In this document: positions 27,801 through 35,546 of the stretch, one piece after another
Layout of the letters: each line of letters opens with the position of its first letter
How positions within the stretch are numbered: position 1 is the first letter of the stretch
Assembly: GCF_011440305.1 (NCBI RefSeq)
Contig: NZ_JAAOIW010000005.1
Coordinates: forward strand, 434,001-498,000
Direction: 5' to 3'
DNA from: Paenibacillus agricola
GTDB lineage: Bacteria; Bacillota; Bacilli; Paenibacillales; NBRC-103111
Length of the DNA: 64,000 nt
Notes under the pieces: model-generated
The model's database searches: none
What the model was told of the DNA's origin: nothing
Seen by the model: the letters and a program-made list of their open reading frames with translations, nothing else
Position numbers and translations under genes: made by a program

Positions 27801-28054
27801 TTCGCCATGGAAGTAGAGTTTAAAATCGAAATCTCGCTCATTTCCTTAATCTTCTGCTCAAGTGGATGGGTCACGAACTGCTCCACCTTTTCAGGCGATG
27901 CTCCTGGGTAAATGGTTCTGACAACCGCTGTTGTTAAATCGACCTCGGGGTTCTCCCTCTGCTTGAGCGTAAACACATTAACGATCCCCATCAATACAGC
28001 TACAACAAAAAACAACAAGGTAACCTTGCGGTATTTGATCAGCTTCTCGATCAT
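24848..28054 (-). CDS. RND family efflux transporter (AcrB/SwrC-like)
   Basis: 1068 aa from the chosen start; proton-driven efflux pump of the resistance-nodulation-division superfamily in the cytoplasmic membrane. Twelve membrane segments in the 1+5+1+5 layout, two large external domains, and TM4 with GIVIVLGILVDDAIVVNDNI carrying the two proton-relay Asp residues. It begins MIEKLIKYRKVTLLFF. The ATG at 28054 follows GGAGG-rich sequence 7 bases after the tetR stop; longer frames run into tetR. No membrane-fusion partner or outer-membrane channel gene is nearby, as for SwrC (YerP) of Bacillus. Confidence 0.9.
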   Translation of the reverse strand: MIEKLIKYRKVTLLFFVVAVLMGIVNVFTLKQRENPEVDLTTAVVRTIYPGASPEKVEQFVTHPLEQKIKEMSEISILNSTSMANVSVITVEIHPNDIKRTWDTLRQKVQSAESELPAEANKPVVNNELDKIAEQILHFVVESPEQLEPLRPVMELWKKQLSTLSGVSNVEIVGLAEQEVAILIDTEKLDTFKLPWSAVAQALMNRHDRVPLGMVDQTAKSYYVNMPGEWKSADDVANTDILGLPGGNTLKIKDVGDIKLRPKKQEISIIHNGKPALDLVINAEKGADIPSLQKRIDIKVAEIQKSLPSEVQLVSLFTQKESLDHLFSDLAQELLIGIAVVIVVCSLGLTFGTSWVVALAIPISITVGFIPVEFLGIDLNQITIVGIVIVLGILVDDAIVVNDNIQRRLQLGDSPAQASLQGSRDVAVSILTATICTAAAFLPLLFLEGNIGSFIRPLPVVISLTLAASMMMSLTIIPIFRQWVGERALHKKQRKLTSAEGLKVSLDLDTRPSPSAGLGIENAAAFKDASKQEELSPGLLGRPIQRLSSFYSKQIYLFLKRPLLTGIAALLIGTSSFGLLPLLGVQYFPPAEKDEMLIDFKLPTGRIFAETEFTMRKAADWLQEQDGVKFVSAYSGRATPKFYYSESDRSGTNVGQLFVKIDPTVIQTTKVISEWRQGLKQLLPEEIEITPRELEQGPPVGAPIAIRISGDDLEQLRQLSNDVQDMLKQIPGTSSVSDDVGSDMLTFEVQADPAKLSLFAVTDKDLTRTIRIATEGLEVASMQQGDKLIDVTLYAKAFTADPLETMKKMYVPTQNGGTVAVKELGDIRPSTMIKAIHHRNQSRTVIVRSYTQDRLPDDVVKEVMAKLNNYSFPSGYTVEFGGENEERNDAFIAIGKLSIIVVLLIYILMVMQFYSLTIPLLILSTVYLAAGGAVIGLYLTDSPIGFMALMGLVSLAGIVVRNGIILIEFIEQARKRGLPLHEAVAEAGRARLRPILLTMATAIGGLLPMTIMGGNLWRPMGITIISGLLYSTLLTLIVVPSLFVILETWREKRAARRGIIIHEPTNKA

Positions 28055-28061
28055 CCTCCAC

Positions 28062-28646
28062 TCACTCCATTGCTTTGAATTTGCATGGTCCAAGGTCTCC
28101 AACAATAATTTGTGCGAGGGCATTGATCGTCTCGCTTCCACAGTTTTTAACTACAAACCACTGGTAGGCCACCATTTCTACCATACCAATTTTGGAAAAG
28201 GCAATAATTTCCAATTGATCCTCTGAATAATTGGCATACATCGCTTCGTCTCGCAAGGCTTGTTTAATGACCATCATAATCTGCTGATAAAAAGCCTCCG
28301 ATACGCCCGCTATTTCCTGGGAGCCTACACCATGCCTATTTATAATTTTTAAAATCGTTTTGTTTTCATGGTAAACCTCAAGCGCCCTACGGATCATCAA
28401 ATAATCCTTTTGCTCATCCGTATCTTTACTCACACCACCTTGCTGTAAAGCCACAACAATTTCCTCAAGGCATGCTTCAGCTATGCTGCGAAACATATCC
28501 TCCTTACTTTTAAAATACAAATAAAATGTACCCTGCGCCACACCCGCTTCACGAACGATATCCGATATCTTCGTAGTATGGTAGCCCTGCTCCTCAAAAA
28601 GCATAAGCGCAGCTTGAATTAAATTATCTTTCTTGTCTTCTCCCAA
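28062..28646 (-). CDS. TetR family transcriptional regulator
   Basis: 194 aa. N-terminal helix-turn-helix is typical (LIQAALMLFEEQGYHTTKI, then VAQGTFYLYFKSKEDMF), followed by a variable ligand-binding domain. It is the first gene of a two-gene operon with the RND pump and is most likely its repressor, released by pump substrates. A perfect dyad 89-108 bases upstream is the likely operator. Confidence 0.88.
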   Translation of the reverse strand: MGEDKKDNLIQAALMLFEEQGYHTTKISDIVREAGVAQGTFYLYFKSKEDMFRSIAEACLEEIVVALQQGGVSKDTDEQKDYLMIRRALEVYHENKTILKIINRHGVGSQEIAGVSEAFYQQIMMVIKQALRDEAMYANYSEDQLEIIAFSKIGMVEMVAYQWFVVKNCGSETINALAQIIVGDLGPCKFKAME

Positions 28647-28734
28647 AGGAAAGACCTCCTTAAAATGTACTTATGCTTTTATGCTTATGTATTTTTATGC
28701 TACGACCAACATGTTAAAGCTAAGTATCACCATT

Positions 28735-28754
28735 ATGACTGACTCGTCAGTCAT
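28735..28754. promoter_or_regulatory. Candidate TetR operator
   Basis: ATGACTGA-CTCG-TCAGTCAT, perfect eight-base arms around four bases, in front of the tetR-RND operon. It is bracketed by two copies of the palindrome AACATGTT (28708-28715 and 28763-28770). Confidence 0.6.
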
Positions 28755-28798
28755 TTTATATTAACATGTTTTTCCAGCCTAAACAACAAGTAAAATAA

Positions 28799-28837
28799 CC
28801 AAAAAACCAGCACGGCTTGGTTAGCCGAATGCTGGTT
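28799..28837 (-). terminator. Terminator of mdh
   Basis: Stem AACCAGCA/TGCTGGTT with an inner CGGCT/AGCCG stem, followed on the minus strand by a run of six T; 17 bases past the mdh stop. Confidence 0.85.
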
Positions 28838-28853
28838 TGTACGGATTATTTAA

Positions 28854-29795
28854 TTAAATGGTAACGATCTTAATTACACTTCTAACCGCATCAGCGGATT
28901 TGTCCAGCGCCGCTTTTTCTTCATCCAGCAATTCCAGAACAAAAATCTTCTCGATGCCTTCGCCACCAAGCAAAGTTGGCACACCCATGAACAGGTTGTC
29001 GTAGCCATATTCGCCTTCAAGCAAAGCAATCGCAGGAATAATGCGTTTCTTGTCTTTAATGATGGCTTCAGCCATTTGGACAAGGGATGCCGCAGGTGCA
29101 TAATAGGCGCTGCCGTTTCCTAATAGGTTAACGATTTCGCCTCCGCCTGTACGAGTACGCTTAACAATCGCTTCAATACGTTCAGCCGAAATCAGCTTCT
29201 CGATAGGAATACCGCCAACGTTCGAATAACGAACCAATGGTACCATATCGTCGCCATGTCCGCCCAATACGAAGCCGCGAACATCTTCAACCGATACATT
29301 CAATTCTTGGGCGATAAATGTGCAATAACGAGCTGTATCCAATACGCCGGATTGGCCGATTACACGGCTTTTCGGGAAGCCTAAGGTTTCGTAAGCTACG
29401 TAAGTCATCGCATCAACCGGATTACTCAAAATAATCACGATGGAATCTGGGCAATGTTTCTTAACGTTCTCACAAACGGATTTAACGATCCCTGCATTGG
29501 TATTAACCAAATCATCGCGGCTCATCCCTGGCTTACGGGCGATACCAGCCGTAATAATAACAATATCGGAACCAGCTGCATCTTCATAATTGGATGTGCC
29601 TACGATATTGCTGTCAAAGCCTTGAACTGGAGAAGCCTCCAGCATATCCAATGCTTTGCCTTTAGTTGGGTTTTCCAGCTGTGGAATGTCTAGTAGAACG
29701 ACATCTCCCAGCTCTTTTTGTGCTAGTAAAAATGCAGTTGTTGCACCTGTAAACCCTGCACCAACTACTGTGATTTTTTTGCGTTGGATTGCCAT
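28854..29795 (-). CDS. mdh: Malate dehydrogenase
   Basis: 313 aa NAD-dependent malate dehydrogenase of the LDH-like type. N-terminal Rossmann motif [13 protein letters not shown], the malate-binding loop [12 protein letters not shown] with arginines, [12 protein letters not shown], and catalytic His in [12 protein letters not shown]. The frame extends to 29900, but the ATG at 29795 with AGGAGG upstream is clearly the start. Follows icd at a distance of about 500 bases filled with hairpins, and is closed by a terminator. Confidence 0.95.
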   Translation of the reverse strand: MAIQRKKITVVGAGFTGATTAFLLAQKELGDVVLLDIPQLENPTKGKALDMLEASPVQGFDSNIVGTSNYEDAAGSDIVIITAGIARKPGMSRDDLVNTNAGIVKSVCENVKKHCPDSIVIILSNPVDAMTYVAYETLGFPKSRVIGQSGVLDTARYCTFIAQELNVSVEDVRGFVLGGHGDDMVPLVRYSNVGGIPIEKLISAERIEAIVKRTRTGGGEIVNLLGNGSAYYAPAASLVQMAEAIIKDKKRIIPAIALLEGEYGYDNLFMGVPTLLGGEGIEKIFVLELLDEEKAALDKSADAVRSVIKIVTI

Positions 29796-29877
29796 GAATA
29801 TAGCCTCCTGATATGGTTTTATTGGAAAGTAAGGATGTAGAGCAGCAGTGAGTGTCCAAAAGATGCTATCAGGATCA

Positions 29878-29938
29878 GGTTTGTGCCTCCGCGGGAACAA
29901 ACGTTCAAAGGCGGTACGTACTCTCTACGGCACAAACC
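29878..29938 (-). promoter_or_regulatory. Structured hairpin in the mdh leader
   Basis: On the minus strand, outer stem GGTTTGTGCC/GGCACAAACC (ten pairs), a one-sided internal loop of 14 bases, then CCGC/GCGG and a terminal GAAC-GTTT-GTTC hairpin. It lies about 80 bases upstream of the mdh start. No family recognised; it could be an RNA regulatory element, a processing site or a protein-binding site. Confidence 0.5.
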
Positions 29939-30065
29939 CTAACTCCTAAATGCACAATTTGGAAATTAAAGCTTTCATTCAACCTTTCACTCGTTGAGTC
30001 AAAAAATCAAGACCAAGAGCTAAACCAAGACCCACATTCGCCGCGCATGAAGCTTATCAATACGA

Positions 30066-30087
30066 TTGCTTCGCGAAGCTGAAGCAA
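30066..30087. repeat. Inverted repeat in the icd-mdh spacer
   Basis: Arms TTGCTTC (30066-30072) and GAAGCAA (30081-30087) around GCGAAGCT. One of several palindromes in this 500-base spacer. Confidence 0.5.
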
Positions 30088-30154
30088 AGCACTTATGACA
30101 CACGCGCTCGTACAACTTAACAACCATCCACGTTCCGCTCACTTGGAAGCGGGT

Positions 30155-30189
30155 CAGCGGATAGCTTCACATAGGGAAGCTATCCGCTG
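30155..30189. repeat. Perfect 14-bp inverted repeat after icd
   Basis: Arms CAGCGGATAGCTTC and GAAGCTATCCGCTG with a seven-base loop, no flanking T-run on either strand, so not a standard terminator. It would form a very stable hairpin in an icd-mdh transcript and might protect the icd message end. Confidence 0.75.
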
Positions 30190-30304
30190 ATAGTCGCGTT
30201 CCACGCCACCCAAACCTACAAGCCCGCCCTGTCGCAATATCGCTCGTAATAAAGCTCTATCATCGTCCAGGGGGATTAACTTCGATTTAGGGGATGAACC
30301 ACAC

Positions 30305-31600
30305 TTACATATGCTTAATAATTTGGTTAGCGAACTCGGAGCATTTTACTTCAGTAGCGCCTTCCATCAAACGTGCGAAGTCATAAGTAACAGTTTTGTT
30401 GTGGATCGAAGTTTCCATACCTTTGTAGATCAGGTCAGCAGCTTCCAACCAGCCCAAATGCTCAAGCATCATAACGCCGGACAAAATAACGGAACCCGGG
30501 TTAACAACGTCCAAACCAGCATACTTAGGAGCAGTACCGTGAGTAGCTTCAAAAATAGCATGCCCAGTTACATAGTTAATGTTAGCTCCTGGTGCGATGC
30601 CGATGCCGCCAACTTGTGCAGCCAAAGCATCAGATAAGTAATCGCCATTCAAATTCAATGTTGCGATAACATCAAAGTCTGTAGGGCGTGTCAATACTTG
30701 TTGAAGAGCGATGTCAGCAATTGCATCTTTAACGATGATTTTACCAGCAGCTTCCGCTTCTTTTTGTGCTTGGTTAGCAGCGTCTGTGCCTTTTTCTGCT
30801 TTGATTCTATCGTATTGGTTCCATGTGAAGGTTTGATCAGCAAACTCTTTCTCAGCAAGCTCATAGCCCCAGTTTTTGAAAGCACCTTCTGTATATTTCA
30901 TGATGTTACCTTTATGAACCAATGTCAAAGTTTTACGTTTGTGCTTGATCGCATGCACGATAGCAGCACGCACTAAACGCTCTGTACCTTCGGAGGAAAC
31001 TGGTTTAACGCCGATACCGGAAGTTTCAGGGAAACGGATGTTTTTTACGCCCATTTCATTTTGCAGGAAATCAATTACTTTTTTCACTTCAGCGGAACCC
31101 GCTTCCCACTCAATACCTGCATAAATATCTTCAGTATTTTCGCGGAAAATGATCATGTCTACAAGCTCAGGACGTTTAACAGGTGAAGGAACGCCTGTGA
31201 AGTAACGAACTGGACGGGAGCATACATACAAATCCAATTCCTGGCGCAATGCCACGTTCAAAGAGCGAATACCGCCGCCAACTGGAGTTGTCAGAGGCCC
31301 TTTAATAGCCACTATGTATTCACGGATTGCTGTTAATGTATCAGCAGGTAACCAGCTTTCAAATTTATCGAATGCTTTTTGACCAGCAAATACTTCATAC
31401 CAAGCAATTTTCTTCTCGCCGTTATATGCTTTCTCAACAGCAGCATCCAATACACGCTTGGAAGCAGCCCAAATGTCAGGACCTGTGCCATCGCCTTCGA
31501 TGAAAGGGATAATTGGGTTATTAGGTACGTTAAGTACACCATCAACGATCGTAATTTTGTCGCCTTCAGTAGGTAGTGAATATTGTTCGAACTGTGCCAT
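30305..31600 (-). CDS. icd: Isocitrate dehydrogenase (NADP)
   Basis: 431 aa, the length of bacterial NADP-dependent isocitrate dehydrogenases. Substrate-loop arginines and serine are in [20 protein letters not shown] and the preceding region; metal aspartates lie in IADIALQQ; the cofactor region has [10 protein letters not shown]. The ATG at 31600 follows AGGAGG; a longer frame to 31639 has no better site. It sits between citZ and mdh as in Bacillus and makes 2-oxoglutarate and NADPH in the TCA cycle. Confidence 0.95.
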   Translation of the reverse strand: MAQFEQYSLPTEGDKITIVDGVLNVPNNPIIPFIEGDGTGPDIWAASKRVLDAAVEKAYNGEKKIAWYEVFAGQKAFDKFESWLPADTLTAIREYIVAIKGPLTTPVGGGIRSLNVALRQELDLYVCSRPVRYFTGVPSPVKRPELVDMIIFRENTEDIYAGIEWEAGSAEVKKVIDFLQNEMGVKNIRFPETSGIGVKPVSSEGTERLVRAAIVHAIKHKRKTLTLVHKGNIMKYTEGAFKNWGYELAEKEFADQTFTWNQYDRIKAEKGTDAANQAQKEAEAAGKIIVKDAIADIALQQVLTRPTDFDVIATLNLNGDYLSDALAAQVGGIGIAPGANINYVTGHAIFEATHGTAPKYAGLDVVNPGSVILSGVMMLEHLGWLEAADLIYKGMETSIHNKTVTYDFARLMEGATEVKCSEFANQIIKHM

Positions 31601-31646
31601 TATAATTTCCTCCTTAGAATAGGTGCTTTGTTTACACACAAAATTG

Positions 31647-31712
31647 AACGGGAGCTACAACGCTTGTCCCGCTTCCTTGAGAATGGGACAGACCTCGTTG
31701 TAACAACCCGTT
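31647..31712. repeat. Long nested hairpin between citZ and icd
   Basis: Three nested arm pairs: AACGGG/CCCGTT (31647-31652, 31707-31712), TACAACG/CGTTGTA (31656-31662, 31696-31702) and TGTCCC/GGGACA (31665-31670, 31685-31690). No T-run, so unlikely to be a simple terminator. It could act as an RNA-processing or stability element in the citZ-icd-mdh transcript. Confidence 0.7.
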
Positions 31713-31737
31713 GATAGCAATAGCTAGAAGCCAGGTA

Positions 31738-32850
31738 CTAGCGATTTTCGATAGAGACGTACTTCTGGTTAACTGGACCTGTGTATTCAGCACGTGGGCG
31801 GATCAAACGGTTGTTATCGAATTGCTCCAGAATATGCGCGGTCCAACCAGATGCACGGCTGATCGCAAAGATCGGGGTGAACAAGTCACGCGGGATTTCC
31901 AAGGAAGTGTATACGGACGCGGAGTAGAAATCCACATTCGGCTTCAAACCTTTTTCTCCGGTAACGATGTCTTCGATCTTGATCGACATGTCATACCAAT
32001 TCATGTTGCCTGTAATTTTACCGAGCTCTTGAGACATCTTTTGAAGATGCTTAGCACGTGGATCGCCGTTCTTGTAGACACGGTGACCAAAGCCCATAAT
32101 CAATTGTTTCTTGGCCATCTTATCATGAACATAGCTGTCGACATTATCCACTGTGCCAATATCTTCAAGCATGGCCATAACCGCTTCGTTCGCACCACCA
32201 TGAAGTGGTCCTTTCAATGCGCCGATCGCTGAAACTACACCAGAATAAATGTCCGACAAGGTAGCTACGGTCACGCGTGCAGCAAAGGTCGATGCGTTCA
32301 GCTCGTGGTCAGCATGAAGCACTAAAGCTGTGTCCAATGCTTGTACTGCTACTTTGTCAGGCTCTGTGCCAATTAGCATATACAGAAAATTTTCTGCAAT
32401 GGATTGGCTTTGTTTAGGGGCAACAGGTTCTTTGCCTTCACGAATGCGAGCAAATGCAGCTATGATTGTCGGAATTTGTGCCTGCAGCTTAATCGCTTTA
32501 CGCAGGTTAGATTCAGGTGTCATATCGTTCGCTTCTTCATCATACAAAGCCAAACAGGAAACGGCTGTACGAAGAGCTGCCATAGAATTCGCATCTTTTG
32601 GGTAAAGCTTTAATTGTTCAATAACTGCTTTCGGAATTGGAGCGTACGTATTAAAATCTTTAATTAATTGTTCCAATTCTGCAGCATTAGGCAGCTTGCC
32701 ATACCACAGTAAATAAGCAACTTCTTCGAATGTTGCATTCTCGGCCAAATCGTCGATGTCAATTCCCCGATAAGTTAGAACACCATCAATTATGGAACTG
32801 ATTGAGGATGTTGTTGCGACAATACCTTCTAAACCTTTGGTAGCAGTCAA
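31738..32850 (-). CDS. citZ: Citrate synthase
   Basis: 370 aa citrate synthase, condensing acetyl-CoA and oxaloacetate. Catalytic residues are visible: His in LHADHELNAST, His in GFGHRVYKNGDPRA and Asp region in VDFYSASVY. The start is a TTG at 32850 preceded by AAAGGAGAG, giving MTATKGLEGIVA, which matches the Bacillus CitZ N-terminus. A TTG at 32871 lies upstream of that site and is not supported. First gene of the citZ-icd-mdh group. Confidence 0.94.
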   Translation of the reverse strand: MTATKGLEGIVATTSSISSIIDGVLTYRGIDIDDLAENATFEEVAYLLWYGKLPNAAELEQLIKDFNTYAPIPKAVIEQLKLYPKDANSMAALRTAVSCLALYDEEANDMTPESNLRKAIKLQAQIPTIIAAFARIREGKEPVAPKQSQSIAENFLYMLIGTEPDKVAVQALDTALVLHADHELNASTFAARVTVATLSDIYSGVVSAIGALKGPLHGGANEAVMAMLEDIGTVDNVDSYVHDKMAKKQLIMGFGHRVYKNGDPRAKHLQKMSQELGKITGNMNWYDMSIKIEDIVTGEKGLKPNVDFYSASVYTSLEIPRDLFTPIFAISRASGWTAHILEQFDNNRLIRPRAEYTGPVNQKYVSIENR

Positions 32851-33183
32851 AGCAATCTCTCCTTTATTCAATTCATATACTTAACTATATCACACATCAC
32901 GTACCCCGTTGCAACTCATGAATGAGAATCAACTGCAAATCAGCTGCAAAAGCCTGATTTGGCAGTAAATAACCTTGTTGATAAACCACATAGAATTGAC
33001 GCAGATTAATGCTTACTCTTCTACTATAAATGATTTGGCACGCAAAGTGAACAAATACAGACATAAAAGTTCATTATCAGTATCATAAACAGATGCTATC
33101 TAAAGGAATTCTCATATTGACCATTAAGAGTGGTTGACAATGAATGTTATGAGTTATGTATGCTCAGTATGAAAATAGAAAAG

Positions 33184-33406
33184 AAAAAAGACCCCTTTCG
33201 GAGTCCTTTTCAACGGTGAATTGATTTGGTACTACTGCCTTGAACCTCATTTGAAAACTTAGGTCTCACCAACATTAACACTATGCAGTACGGGTACTAC
33301 CATAACGTCTCTGGGGCACATCCCCTCGCTTCTATTTGGATTCTAACAACTTCCCAAGATTGTTCGTTGAATAGCTCAACGGAACCACACCTCTCTTTTC
33401 ACCGTT
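33184..33406 (-). ncRNA. Probable structured non-coding RNA, unassigned
   Basis: No open frame fits, yet the minus strand folds extensively. A nine-pair closing stem (AACGGTGAA at 33398-33406 with TTCACCGTT at 33212-33220) encloses five hairpins: 33365-33381, 33345-33364 (AACAA-CUU arms with one bulge), 33313-33325 (GGGG/CCCC), 33282-33304 and 33241-33268. A terminator (33184-33206, stem GGACTCC/GGGGTCT then T-run) follows the closing stem at once. A TACTAT -10-like element lies at 33411-33416, without a clear -35. It is not a tRNA, tmRNA or SRP RNA by eye, and T-box and 6S signatures were not found. Confidence 0.6.
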
Positions 33407-33545
33407 AAATATAGTATGGCTATCACGATGTGATTTTATACATGTATTTATTCGAGTGCTTGACCATAGTGAGTATATAATATTTATAAAATTCACAAAC
33501 TAAATAAGCAACACCTATCCCAAATAAAGGAGTGTGTATATAGCG

Positions 33546-33665
33546 ATGAGCACATCAAAGCGCCGTGAAGAAAATCAACGGAAAATTCGCAAGCAAACAC
33601 AAAAGCCCCACGGAAAAATTAAATCGCTGGCGGAACACTCTGACGAATACGATGCGGGAAAGTAA
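33546..33665 (+). CDS. Small basic protein of 39 aa
   Basis: ATG to TAA, 39 codons, translating to STSKRREENQRKIRKQTQ followed by a short acidic end DEYDAGK. The N-terminal two thirds are strongly basic, the C-terminus acidic. An AAAGGAG sits 13 bases upstream, rather far. It resembles small conserved proteins of spore formers in style, but I do not recognise it. Not conserved-family proven; the composition and ribosome site are the only support. Confidence 0.5.
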   Translation: MSTSKRREENQRKIRKQTQKPHGKIKSLAEHSDEYDAGK

Positions 33666-33734
33666 TTAAAGCTGTACTTTTGCCCAGCGTTCTGAAATTA
33701 TCGTGTGGAAACATTTTCTGGCCCTCATAAACAC

Positions 33735-33769
33735 AAAAAACCCTCGATCCTGATGAAGGAGAGAGGGTT
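33735..33769 (-). terminator. Minus-strand terminator without an assigned gene
   Basis: Stem AACCCTC/GAGGGTT with inner TCCT/AGGA, followed on the minus strand by six T. The plus strand has no T-run. No minus-strand coding frame ends here, so it may close a small RNA made from about 33770-33960. Confidence 0.6.
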
Positions 33770-33964
33770 ATACCTCTAAATATCTAAACTTCCCCCCAGC
33801 AGTATTAGTCTAGCCTAACACTTCCCTATGCTCGTTTTCCTTTTAACACAATCATCAAAATTGTTTCTTAGCGACGATCAAAATTATACTTAAAGGTTTG
33901 CGTAAGGAGCATTCGGTGGTAAAATGAAGCTTGTTTGCAATCATTCAACGCTACGGGGGCTATC

Positions 33965-35503
33965 ATGCATAATAATCGCAGAATCGGTATTGTCGATATT
34001 GGTTCCAATTCGATTCGGCTTGTTATTTACGAGCTTAACCCCCAGCAGGCTTATCGAGTTATTGGTGAGTTCAAAAAATCTGCGCGGTTAAGCCAAAGAA
34101 TCGGAACGGATAATATACTTCACGCACCGGATATACGGGACATCGTAATTATTTTAAATCAATTTAAATTGATTTGCCAAGCACATCAGGTTACAGAAAT
34201 TCGCGCCGCGGCAACCGCAGCCATCCGCAATGCGGTCAACGCCCAGGAAATTATCGACCAGCTAGTCCGGGATAGCGGAATCTTTGTTGAGCTTCTATCC
34301 GGCCAGGATGAAGCCTTGGTTGGCTTTCTGGGCATGAGCAATTCGCTGGATATTGAGGATGGCATCCTTGTCGATATTGGCGGCGGCAGCACAGAGGTTA
34401 GTGTGTTTCGCAATAGCAAGCTGGAGCAAAGCGTCTCTTTCCCTTTTGGAGCTGTTAACACTACAAAGCGATTTTCGCCTAATGGCATTTTTAGTGAAGA
34501 ACTGTTGAAAAATATCAGGCTTATGGTAGTAAATGCGATTGCGGAGGAGCCGTGGATAGGGCAAAATCCGGACCTGCCCTTGATCGGAATGGGCGGGACG
34601 ATTCGCAGCCTATGTAAAATTAGCCAAAAGAGACGGAAATATTCGTTGCCGCTTACTCACAATTACAAGATAGACACGGACGAAATGGATATGTTGATGA
34701 AGTGGCTGCCGTCGCTTTCAGCGGAGAAAAGGAAAAAGGTTGATGGCTTGTCCAAAGACCGCCACGATATTATTGTTCCGGGGATCATTATCCTGGAAAC
34801 AATTTTTCAAGCAGCACGCTGCAGCCATTATGTAATTAGTGGAGCGGGTCTTCGGGATGGGCTTTTCCGCGAAAAATATTTGTCCAGTCTTACTAATGAC
34901 AGCCATAGCATCTTGGAGCAAAGCACCAACAACCTGCTGGGGCTGCACTCCACTGCACCCTCCGAGCATTTGGCACAAGTCGCACGCCATGCCGTTGCGC
35001 TATTTGATGCCCTGCAGGATACGCATAAATATGATGCCAGAATGCGCCTATGCCTGCACACATCCAGCTTGCTCTATCGAATTGGGGTTTCGATGAACTA
35101 TTACCAGTTCGCCAAGCATTCGTTTTACCTGATAGCCCATTCCCGTTTGGATGGACTGAGCCATCGGGAAATTTTGTTATGCGCTTGTATAGCGTCCTAT
35201 AAAACTAAAGGCCGAGTCCACCAAATCTACAACCAGTACCCTGATATTTTGTTGGAGTCGGACGTCGACATGATCACGAAGCTGGGGACGTTGCTGCAAT
35301 TGGCGGTGGCTTTGGATGCATCGGAAACGCAGGCGATTCCAGTCATTTCAGCAAAAAGCGATGGTGGGCAATTAAGCATACGTGCTGAAACCCAAATCGA
35401 CCACTCTGCTGAACGCAAAGAGGTCGATGAAATCCAAAAGGATTTTATGAAAGCATGGACGATGAAATTTTCATTTCAAACCAATCAAATTTCAAACCAA
35501 TGA
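33965..35503 (+). CDS. ppx: Exopolyphosphatase, Ppx/GppA family
   Basis: 512 aa. N-terminal ASKHA-fold phosphatase: GIVDIGSNSIRLVIYEL at about 7-23, LSGQDEALVGFLGM, the second phosphate loop DIGGGSTEVSVF at about 138-149 and GMGGTIRSL near 210; the C-terminal half is an HD-like domain. It hydrolyses terminal phosphates of polyphosphate or (p)ppGpp. The ATG at 33965 has CGGGGG five bases upstream; a TTG 30 bases earlier is not supported. Convergent with ppk, ends 44 bases apart. Confidence 0.88.
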   Translation: MHNNRRIGIVDIGSNSIRLVIYELNPQQAYRVIGEFKKSARLSQRIGTDNILHAPDIRDIVIILNQFKLICQAHQVTEIRAAATAAIRNAVNAQEIIDQLVRDSGIFVELLSGQDEALVGFLGMSNSLDIEDGILVDIGGGSTEVSVFRNSKLEQSVSFPFGAVNTTKRFSPNGIFSEELLKNIRLMVVNAIAEEPWIGQNPDLPLIGMGGTIRSLCKISQKRRKYSLPLTHNYKIDTDEMDMLMKWLPSLSAEKRKKVDGLSKDRHDIIVPGIIILETIFQAARCSHYVISGAGLRDGLFREKYLSSLTNDSHSILEQSTNNLLGLHSTAPSEHLAQVARHAVALFDALQDTHKYDARMRLCLHTSSLLYRIGVSMNYYQFAKHSFYLIAHSRLDGLSHREILLCACIASYKTKGRVHQIYNQYPDILLESDVDMITKLGTLLQLAVALDASETQAIPVISAKSDGGQLSIRAETQIDHSAERKEVDEIQKDFMKAWTMKFSFQTNQISNQ

Positions 35504-35546
35504 ATTTCAAACCAAAGAAGCTTCTGAAATCCCTCAGGGCTACGCT

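Noticed and set aside
28054-28141. Longer N-terminus of the RND transporter
   Set aside because: It would overlap tetR, and the ATG at 28054 with GGAGG ahead starts at the usual first helix.
32850-32871. Earlier TTG as citZ start
   Set aside because: The ribosome site lies after it; the TTG at 32850 gives the conserved N-terminus.
33184-33406. T-box, 6S, tmRNA or SRP RNA
   Set aside because: The T-box AGGGTGGNACCGCG core, a single 6S-type bubble hairpin, a tmRNA tag frame and the SRP Alu/S-domain words were looked for and not seen; the RNA is left unassigned.
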